Part shown: piece after piece, positions 44,736 through 52,381 of the stretch
Layout of the letters: each line of letters starts with the position of its first letter
How positions within the stretch are numbered: position 1 is the first letter of the stretch
DNA from: Asparagopsis taxiformis
Taxonomy: Eukaryota; Rhodophyta; Florideophyceae; Bonnemaisoniales; Bonnemaisoniaceae
Reading direction: 5' to 3'
Assembly: GCA_030407315.1 (NCBI GenBank)
Contig: JALQPE010002569.1
Location: forward strand, 1 to 64,000
DNA: 64,000 nt
Notes under the pieces: model-generated
Told to the model about the DNA's origin: nothing
Database searches by the model: none
What the model saw: only the letters and a program-made list of their open reading frames with translations
Program-made: the position numbers and the translations under genes

Positions 44736-44974
44736 AACCTTTAGATGTGAAACTGTCTAGGATGTGCGTGGAAAAGGTGCACCGCAGCATGCTACGTACT
44801 ACATGGTGTACTGGAAACAATAGCTATCGTTCTTTTTTTTCAGCTCACTCTGCGACTAGAAAGCGTCATGTCTACTACGGTTAAGAGTTTTACCCTGTCA
44901 TTGAGCACGCCTCTAGTACCTTCGGGGCCTGTGCAGTCCCATCCAATGCCGTAGCTCCACCTGGCAGAGTAGTG

Positions 44975-45125
44975 CGGAAAATAATACCGGGTATTATTTT
45001 GAGGAATATTTTGCCAAGTGGAGGGCAATCATTCGTACCGACTACAGGCGATCCCTGGACGAAACCTAAGAATAATACCCGGTATTATTTTCAGGGATAT
45101 TTTGCCAAGTGGAGAGCAATCATTG
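44975..45125. repeat. Two-unit palindrome array, element B
   Basis: Two units of about 90 bases, each with AAAATAATACC(C/G)GGTATTATTTT followed by AGGxATATTTTGCCAAGTGGAG. These share the core found in the three large arrays of element B. Confidence 0.85.
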
Positions 45126-45265
45126 TTACAGAATGCAGACAGTCCCTGGACGAAGGAACAGGCCAGAAAGATACGGAGCATGTATCGATGGATACCATCG
45201 ACTTAATCGAGGTTGACTAACTCTAAACAGTCTTGTAGACCCATCTAGAAAAGATAGAAAACGTT

Positions 45266-46654
45266 TTACTCGGAGGCGACATTGTGTACGGTAGGATGAG
45301 GTGCATCGACAGGGGAACTATTCTGTCCAACGATAACGTCATGTCCAATTGTGTCTAGCTCGCTGCAGATGGTGTGTCCACTGAAAATGCATGCTGGGAG
45401 GTTCAAGTATGCAGTTCCCAACACAACATTCTTGAGAACGCGCTCGAAAGTTCCATATGGACGAGGGCCTTGAACAGGTTTCCAGGTCAGTGAGAACGAG
45501 TTGGCCAGTTTGAAATTTTTGCTGTCCGGCAGCTCAAAGTTCTCTTGCATTTCTCGACTTGAGAGGAAGCGAGCTTCCAAAGGATACGAATAGCTGCAAT
45601 TGACATAGTCGTACTCATCAGATTCTCGAGTAAGAACGACAGTACTACTCATGTTTTCAGATCTCCTGTATAAAGAGGAACCAACAAGAACAGCCTTTGT
45701 AGATGGAATAGAATCTTCTGAAGCACTGTCTGCTAGAGTTCCCAAAACTCTAATGACAGAAGACCCAGAATCGTGTCGTGTTTTCTTCCACTTGAGGATA
45801 GTAGAGTTCGTGCATGTAGACATGGAAGGAGCTAAAGTATTGCAGAGGTCATAGTATGTTCCAAAGTGGATCGATAGCTCTTTATCTCTCCCAGTTGAAA
45901 TTCGAACCGCCTCGACGCTCGGCAGGAAAATTGTGTTTGGGTTGTTCTTCTCTTCGCATAGCCTGGAAAGTTGTAAAAACTGTTCAAGCGAGCAATCTGC
46001 TCTTGCCGTCACATAGTCTTGCACCAAGGAGCTCACTTCCCGGCCTGTTTCAGACTTCGTGATTTTGGAGGACAGGGGTTTGTCCAGTTTTAAGCCAACT
46101 CTCTGGAACAGGTAGTCGCACACAATGTTTCCGAAGATGGGTCCAGTAGCGCTTGATGAACCGCGACAGTTGAAAATCTGCCTTTCGAGGTAGGATACCT
46201 TTTGAAACAGCTTGGATATGTCCTCATTGATGTTAGGACCAGGAGGACTCTCATCGCAAACTAAGCGCGGCTCGGACTTAGATCGACTCAACATGTTTTC
46301 TTTGCAGTCTTTTTTATGGAAACTGTCTTCACCCGCCGACGAGATCGTCTGCTCTAGTGCTAGTTGCTCTCCAAACCTCCAACGTAGCATGTTTCCAGAG
46401 TCAATGTCCAGCAGCGAATTGTTCTTGAATAATTTTGCTGTAGAGACTGACTGGTCGAAACCGTGTTCAGATTGATATTGCAGCGTAACAAACAAGTTTC
46501 CAGTCAAACGATGTTCTCCGGACGCGTCCGGCTTGGCAGTACTCAAAACTTTGGCGCCCCACCAAACCTTTTTCTGTTTCCTTCCTCTCGTTCGTAAACT
46601 CCATTCTACTTCAATGACTGATCCTTCGGAGACAAACTCTGTTGGGTCTTGCAT
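45266..46654 (-). CDS. Gene 2 (element B): Tudor-like N-terminal domain protein, 462 aa
   Basis: Intact frame from an ATG at 46654 (MQDPTEFVSEG). The first ~85 residues (VIEVEWSL, RGRKQKKVWWGAKVL, then LQYQSEHGFDQS) match the N-terminal Tudor-like region of the element A copy. A short coiled coil lies at about 145-160 (ISKLFQKVSYLERQ). The conserved C-terminal part includes VIRVLGTLAD, LVGSSLY and PACIFSGHTICSELDTIG. The two copies agree in order and length, so the protein is under constraint as a single unit. It is divergent from gene 3. A chromatin-reader role is plausible but unproven. Confidence 0.75.
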   Translation of the reverse strand: MQDPTEFVSEGSVIEVEWSLRTRGRKQKKVWWGAKVLSTAKPDASGEHRLTGNLFVTLQYQSEHGFDQSVSTAKLFKNNSLLDIDSGNMLRWRFGEQLALEQTISSAGEDSFHKKDCKENMLSRSKSEPRLVCDESPPGPNINEDISKLFQKVSYLERQIFNCRGSSSATGPIFGNIVCDYLFQRVGLKLDKPLSSKITKSETGREVSSLVQDYVTARADCSLEQFLQLSRLCEEKNNPNTIFLPSVEAVRISTGRDKELSIHFGTYYDLCNTLAPSMSTCTNSTILKWKKTRHDSGSSVIRVLGTLADSASEDSIPSTKAVLVGSSLYRRSENMSSTVVLTRESDEYDYVNCSYSYPLEARFLSSREMQENFELPDSKNFKLANSFSLTWKPVQGPRPYGTFERVLKNVVLGTAYLNLPACIFSGHTICSELDTIGHDVIVGQNSSPVDAPHPTVHNVASE

Positions 46655-47385
46655 AATGGGTATTCCCAGGAAAAGAATGGAAGAGGTATCGACTGAGGAA
46701 ACAGGAAAGATGACGAAACTGTACAGCTTGTATCCGTGTGGAATGATAGAGAGAAAATTGGTAGGTTACTATTTTTATACTTGCATAACTCGTAACGGTT
46801 ATAAATTACTAACACCTGTCCCAAGCGACATGGGAGACCAACATCGTGATGATCATCTCTCTTGAACATTCATCACCATATAATAAAGATCTTATTCCGA
46901 GCTGCTCGAAGCCATTACCAGTAGATTGGGTGTATTTTTCGCTGTGGCAATATAACGGAACCTAGACGTGTATGTATAAAGAGACGCAGGGATCGAGAAT
47001 GATGCAGTGAAATCAATGTGTATATTTATATACTGGTTGTAAGAACGAGTCTACAAGTTCGAACAGAAGATGAAGTCCTCTCAAGAGATTGGTTTTGAAA
47101 TCTCCGATGGCAGATTTCAAACTCAATCTCTCGAGGGGACTTCAAATTCAAAACAAAAATGGAAATGTCCGTTGGCGAAATAATTGTATTGAAAGGCCGC
47201 CGAAGAACCTAATTATTCCTCATTACGTACCCTACCTAGCCAAAGTATACCTGAAAATATTCAGGTTAACTCTTTAACTGTGCATTTAAGGTTTATCAAG
47301 ATTGTTGCCGAAGGTTTTTAACGCCAGGTAGGAGAGAAGATTGTTTTCTGCTGGTGGCTGATTGAGGTGAAGAATCTATTTCTCG
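46655..47385. promoter_or_regulatory. Divergent intergenic region, genes 2 and 3 (element B)
   Basis: About 730 AT-rich bases between divergent starts, which must hold both promoters. It contains a strong hairpin at 47072-47142 but no tandem array. TATA-like stretches such as TATATTTATATA occur near 47020. Confidence 0.5.
47072..47142. promoter_or_regulatory. Hairpin in the divergent promoter region
   Basis: Arms AAGTCCTCTCAAGAGATTGG and its near complement (about 32 paired bases with few mismatches) surround an 8-base loop. The position, about 250 bases before gene 3, suggests an operator-like site or a short hairpin transcript. Confidence 0.65.
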
Positions 47386-50300
47386 ATGGCCTCTGAGAAG
47401 AGAAATCCAGCGAGCACCTCTGGGCGTCCCCTTCATGGTGAGCGGCGCAATGGGCTATTGCACATCGACCCATTCAAGATCAAAAGATATGTCGAGATTC
47501 GAGAAATCGACTACAGGCACGTCGATGTTATTGCCGAGAGCATTCAGGTTTACGGCTACAATGACAACAACCCAATTACCGGTCGGATCATTGACGGTGA
47601 TGTACAGGTGCTGGATGGTGCGCATCGTTCGAAAGCTGTAATCAAGCTCATAGAGAACGGTGAGCTTCCGCGTGATTTCACTGTTCCTATGATTGAAGAA
47701 GAAGTCGACATATCTCCGATTACAAGTGCTGCTTTCCTTCTAGATAGTGTGAAAGCATCAAACGCGAACGATATGGCATCCAGGCAGAAGAGGATGACTT
47801 TCATTGAGTACCTGAATCTTACTTTGGATCTTAGAGATGGGTACTGGGAGCGAAACGCAGGTGAAAAACAAGGGAGCTCAAGCATGGTTACAATTCGCGA
47901 CGTGAATATGCCATCCATTAGGCGATGGCTCGCCGTGGGATCTCAGCGCGAAGATTTGGCAGAAACTGTGCTGAGGCAGCCACAGTACGAGAGTTGCTTG
48001 TCAATTCTTCGTGTGCTTCGCCCCTACAGTCGCATAGAAGAACCCAATCCCAAAATGGTTCGCTGTCTGTGGCAGTTGTTCTGTATTGTATGGGGAAGGC
48101 CGGTTGAAGTTCAGAACAATTTTGCGATGAAGGAGTTTCCCACATCTCTCGAGAAAAGAGCATCAGTCGGCGAGCAGTTGTTTGGGATGTCTACAAGTGG
48201 TGAAATTGCTTCTCCATTGTGTCGCGAAGTCCTCACCTGTGAGTATTTTCGTTCTGGAAGAAGTGCACAGGGTAGAACATTAACAGAAGAAGACAAAGTA
48301 TTTGGAAGGCTGATGTTTATGATTTCATTTGTGCACATTGCCCTCACTAGACGCAGAAATGCACCCATTCGCCGGGGTAGGAAGCGTCGTAGAACTGGGA
48401 GGGATACAGAGACTTCTACATTCGCCCCTTTCCAGCGCACAAGAGCAAACGGAGAGTCTGTGGGTGTCGTTTTGGAAAGGGTCATGTCTGCCTGGGATAC
48501 AACAGCGATGATTCTGGGCTTCGAAAGCGCCTACATGATGTGTCGCCCATACATGGTTTTCGACTCTGAGAAATTCCAATTCATCTGTCTTGCTAATCGT
48601 ACTGACGGGTGGGCACATCCTGACCACTACTCAGATCTTCTGCTTCCGTCCCCGGTAGTGAAACTCCGCGAGAATGCAGGTTATCCAGGCACTTTGGATA
48701 TCTCTGTTGATGCAAGGTTGAGGTCTTTGACAGAAGCCGTACTAGTGTCTGTGTATGACTGTATGATAGGCATTGATGTATTCGGATCAAGTACGAACCA
48801 GATGGAAGGGCTGCGCACTAAATTTTTCCATCAGCCTGACCGGTTCGGATTGAACGCCTTCATCGAAGCAAGAATAGAACAATCCATCGCATTGGATGGT
48901 CACGAAAGACTCAAGGTATGGAAGAACTGGAACCGTGAAATGCGTGTGAAGCCAGTTGATGTCTGCGACTTGAAAATTCTCTACGAGACTGAACAGCGCA
49001 ACGCAGCATCCAGATCTCTTTCTCGAGAAAGAGATCGTCTTGAGTCGAATGAATCAATGCAGCACAGCACTCGCCGTTTAGGTACAGGTGGAAGGAAACC
49101 TACCAATGACTCTGGATCCCAGTATACATCCAGCATGGATGGGAGGGCTTCGTCCGCAGTGGACACGGTTATGCAAGATGTTGCGGAGGATACACCGTCA
49201 GCGGAGGCAGTGGGTGAGGAAGAGGGGGTACCGGATCATATTGTGCAATTGAAAAAGGTCATGAAGAGATTTTGCGTGGCTTACAACTGTACAGCCTCGA
49301 GGTTAGTGCACCGGGTTAACACTGATTCCATTGGCATGCTTTCAGGGAATACTATTGATGGACAAGCACAACTTGTGCTCACCGATCCACCCTTCAACAC
49401 GCGGAGGGAGAAAGGCAAGACCAATTCAGACTATGATGACATCAATAGCGCACAAATGTTTCGTACTGGAAAGGACATTTCTCGAATGCTGCGCCCTGGA
49501 GGACATGCCCTGATATTTTCCAGTATCAAACAGTTGGTTGGGTGGGGAGAAGCTCTTCAAAATGCAGAAAGCGGGGAACAATCCATGCGTACAGACGATG
49601 TTCCTCTCATTCTAAGCCGTCGTCCCTACGTATTCATCCAAAACCCAATGAACAAATCGTGTTCATTACACAACATTCACGAGTTTGTTGTGCACAGTTT
49701 CAAACGTGGGATGGGAGCTGCCGCGTTTGAAATGGTTGATTATTCTTTGCATAACCGTGACCTTTCACGACATCCAGGGTACGTGAACGCAATCGACAAC
49801 TGCCCAAAGCTCGGACCTGGTGAGTCATTGAACTTCGAAGACAAAAGGCTACGTGCGGAGCAGAAGCCTCTGTCCATACTTCGAGAGCTTATTTCAAGGT
49901 TTTCAAAGCCAGGAGACATTGTGGTAGATCTATTCTCCGGAACGTATTCTACTGCAATAGCTTGCATGACAATGAGAGATGGTCTGTATCGCAAGTTTAT
50001 TGGATGTGAAAAAGACGCCACATGCCATGGATCAGCTCAGCCGTTGTTGCTGGATTGCTTTGTTAGGCAAGGTCGAGATGGAGTTTTTGGGGAGGCAACC
50101 AAAAATGACATATCGAGTATTCTCGCTAACAAAGAATGGAATTACTCGATAAGGAGCAATGTAGGAAGTGAAAGACTTCGACATCGAAGTGATGCGCCTG
50201 ATGGATTCCCGTCGGTATCTTCACTACCACTGCATATGTTGCGATTTGTCTCCTCTGTTGCGCGGGATCAAAGCATGCTCCGAAGACTTGCCGAAGTCCC

Positions 50301-50895
50301 AATGAATGAATGGGGCGTAGAAGATTTAGGCAAGGTTTTCTCCGTTGACCCTGAGATGATGCTTGCAGTAGATGCCTCCTTTCACAACGTTATTGTTGCT
50401 GCATCGACAGTTCGAGAGGGAGGATTGGGGGTTTTTGCCGCAGAAGATTTAGAGAGGGGCTCTGTTGTTGGATGGTATAATGGGACAATTTTATACGGGA
50501 AGATTGGGGAGAATGAACCGCAACGCAGTCGCTTGTACGGACCGGACGGGTTCGGTTGTACTGGTGAAAGATTCCAAAACTTCAACATGGAGATGGAGAC
50601 CAGTGTCATCGGAGAAGAAGCACCGGTCGACAAGATATATCTTGTACCAGCGGAATACAATGTCTGCAGCTACCTCAACGACAGTAGGACCATTGACGGA
50701 ATGGAGAGAGTTGCAAATGTGCAACGCAGAAAAAATGCAGAGTTCCGAGTTCACAAAGACGTCAATCCTACTTGCGACTTCAAGTATGCAGTAGCAAAAC
50801 CTGATCTCATCCTAGCGCAGGTTGTAGTAGATGTTCGAGCTGGGGAAGAGATATTCGTTGACTATGGATCGCGCTACTGGACTGCAGAGAAGTAG
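47386..50895 (+). CDS. Gene 3 (element B): ParB-like / DNA amino-methyltransferase / SET fusion, 1169 aa
   Basis: Starts at the ATG at 47386 (MASEKRNPAS, context CGATGG). It has the ParB/Srx-like domain with DGAHR at residues 77-81, a conserved helical middle, and a low-complexity linker near 545-620. The methyltransferase has DPPF at 667-670 and DLFSGTYS at 848-855, followed by FIGCEKD. The preceding LRELISRFSKPGDIVVD is the usual lead-in to motif I in beta-order enzymes. The SET domain spans about 1000-1169, with GGLGVFA from 1012, CSYLND ending at 1099 and EEIFVDYG ending at 1161. All catalytic landmarks present in element A are kept. It is likely the central enzyme of the system, with the ParB-like part perhaps directing it to the element's palindromes (inference). 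The stop is followed by AATAAA at 50940. Confidence 0.92.
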   Translation: MASEKRNPASTSGRPLHGERRNGLLHIDPFKIKRYVEIREIDYRHVDVIAESIQVYGYNDNNPITGRIIDGDVQVLDGAHRSKAVIKLIENGELPRDFTVPMIEEEVDISPITSAAFLLDSVKASNANDMASRQKRMTFIEYLNLTLDLRDGYWERNAGEKQGSSSMVTIRDVNMPSIRRWLAVGSQREDLAETVLRQPQYESCLSILRVLRPYSRIEEPNPKMVRCLWQLFCIVWGRPVEVQNNFAMKEFPTSLEKRASVGEQLFGMSTSGEIASPLCREVLTCEYFRSGRSAQGRTLTEEDKVFGRLMFMISFVHIALTRRRNAPIRRGRKRRRTGRDTETSTFAPFQRTRANGESVGVVLERVMSAWDTTAMILGFESAYMMCRPYMVFDSEKFQFICLANRTDGWAHPDHYSDLLLPSPVVKLRENAGYPGTLDISVDARLRSLTEAVLVSVYDCMIGIDVFGSSTNQMEGLRTKFFHQPDRFGLNAFIEARIEQSIALDGHERLKVWKNWNREMRVKPVDVCDLKILYETEQRNAASRSLSRERDRLESNESMQHSTRRLGTGGRKPTNDSGSQYTSSMDGRASSAVDTVMQDVAEDTPSAEAVGEEEGVPDHIVQLKKVMKRFCVAYNCTASRLVHRVNTDSIGMLSGNTIDGQAQLVLTDPPFNTRREKGKTNSDYDDINSAQMFRTGKDISRMLRPGGHALIFSSIKQLVGWGEALQNAESGEQSMRTDDVPLILSRRPYVFIQNPMNKSCSLHNIHEFVVHSFKRGMGAAAFEMVDYSLHNRDLSRHPGYVNAIDNCPKLGPGESLNFEDKRLRAEQKPLSILRELISRFSKPGDIVVDLFSGTYSTAIACMTMRDGLYRKFIGCEKDATCHGSAQPLLLDCFVRQGRDGVFGEATKNDISSILANKEWNYSIRSNVGSERLRHRSDAPDGFPSVSSLPLHMLRFVSSVARDQSMLRRLAEVPMNEWGVEDLGKVFSVDPEMMLAVDASFHNVIVAASTVREGGLGVFAAEDLERGSVVGWYNGTILYGKIGENEPQRSRLYGPDGFGCTGERFQNFNMEMETSVIGEEAPVDKIYLVPAEYNVCSYLNDSRTIDGMERVANVQRRKNAEFRVHKDVNPTCDFKYAVAKPDLILAQVVVDVRAGEEIFVDYGSRYWTAEK

Positions 50896-50939
50896 GACAG
50901 TATACGCGTCCAATTACAGATATCAAGAGTACCATCAGC

Positions 50940-50945
50940 AATAAA
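50940..50945 (+). terminator. Candidate polyadenylation signal, gene 3 (B)
   Basis: AATAAA 45 bases after the gene 3 stop. Confidence 0.6.
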
Positions 50946-51049
50946 AAGTCTTGCATCTGAACTCGTACAACGTTGTAGTACTACAATCTACCTGAGCGAT
51001 AATAACAGACTTTCATTTGCTGAGCGGTGCCAGTCAGCCCACGCCCAAT

Positions 51050-52060
51050 GATAGTGCTGCACCTGGGCTTTGCCATACCAAAATAATACCGGGTATTATT
51101 TCGGGTGTGGCCAGCCCAAGTGCAGCTCTGCCATTGGCTGTCATGAACGCAGCGGCAGCCAATGGAATTGCTGCACCTGGGCTTTGCCATGCCAAAATAA
51201 TACCGGGTATTATTTTGGGTGTGGCCAGCCCAAGTGCAGCTCTGCCATTGGCTGTCATGAACGCAGCGGCAGCCAATGGAATTGCTGCACCTGGGCTTTG
51301 CCATGCCAAAATAATACCGGGTATTATTTTGGGTGTGGCCAGCCCAAGTGCAGCTCTGCTATTGGCTGTCATGAACACAGCGGCAGCCAATAGAATTGCT
51401 GCACCTGGGCTTTGCCATGCCAAAATAATACCGGGTATTATTTTGGGTGTGGCCAGCCCAAGTGCAGCAATTCTATTGGCTGTCATGAACGCAGCGGCAG
51501 CCAATGGAATTGCTGCACCTGGGCTTTGCCATGCCAAAATAATACCGGGTATTATTTTGGGTGTGGCCAGCCCAAGTGCAGCTCTGCTATTGGCTGTCAT
51601 GAACGCAGCGGCAGCCAATGAATTGCTGCACCTGGGCTTTGCCATGCCAAAATAATACCGGGTATTATTTTGGGTGTGGCCAGCCCAAGTGCAGCTCTGC
51701 TATTGGCTGTCATGAACGCAGCGGCAGCCAATGGAATTGCTGCACCTGGGCTTTGCCATGCCAAAATAATACCGGGTATTATTTTGGGTGTGGCCAGCCC
51801 AAGTGCAGCTCTGCTATTGGCTGTCATGAACGCAGCGGCAGCCAATGGAATTGCTGCACCTGGGCTTTGCCATGCCAAAATAATACCGGGTATTATTTTG
51901 GGTGTGGCCAGCCCAAGTGCAGCTCTGCTATTGGCTGTCATGAACGCAGCGGCAGCCAATGGAATTGCTGCACCTGGGCTTTGCCATGCCAAAATAATAC
52001 CGGGTATTATTTTGGGTGTGGCCAGCCCAAGTGCAGCTCTGCCATTGGCTGCCAGGTTTG
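51050..52060. repeat. 114-bp tandem palindrome array, nine units (element B)
   Basis: Each unit centres on AATAATACCGGGTATTATT. Around this core lie GGCTTTGCCATGCCAA on one side and TTGGGTGTGGCCAGCCCAAG on the other, and outer arms GCAGCCAATGG and CCATTGGCTG. Each unit is therefore a nested palindrome. Units are nearly identical; one lacks a base (period 113). Some units swap the outer arm orientation (GCAATTCTATTGGC at about 51466). Because 114 is a multiple of three, long spurious open frames run through it on both strands. Confidence 0.95.
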
Positions 52061-52381
52061 CATCTCAACTACAGTTAGTATACTAAGAAGAACAATTCAA
52101 GACCTTGGTTACTCGAGTGATGTGGAATTGTGGCAGTCTTGCAAAACTGTGCCATGCATGTAGGAAAGGAAAAGAGATCAGTCTGTACGATGTAGGTGTA
52201 GAAGCTATGCGGGGTGAGAGGTAGAGGAACTCTAATAGTGCAGTAGACTGACCGTGCTAATATTTTCAAAGTCGTGAATAGGAGTAGATTTAGTTGTGGT
52301 AAAGGAAGTATACTACCGAAGCTAGCTTAGGATTGGCAGATGCTGCCTGTAGAGGGAGAGGCAAAGCAGTATTCTTGCAGA

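Larger units (their letters stand above)
44661..45265. other. Convergent 3' interval, genes 1 and 2 (element B)
   Basis: Contains a polyadenylation signal and a two-unit palindrome array at about 44975-45125. There is no gene. Confidence 0.6.
50896..52381. other. Convergent 3' interval, genes 3 and 4-beta (element B)
   Basis: Dominated by the 114-bp tandem array at 51050-52060. The remaining 52060-52380 is AT-rich with no gene. Confidence 0.65.

Noticed and set aside
51017..52163. Long open frames on both strands through the 114-bp array
   Set aside because: The period is a multiple of three and the units are near-identical, so all frames stay open by repetition. There is no independent start context or conserved domain.
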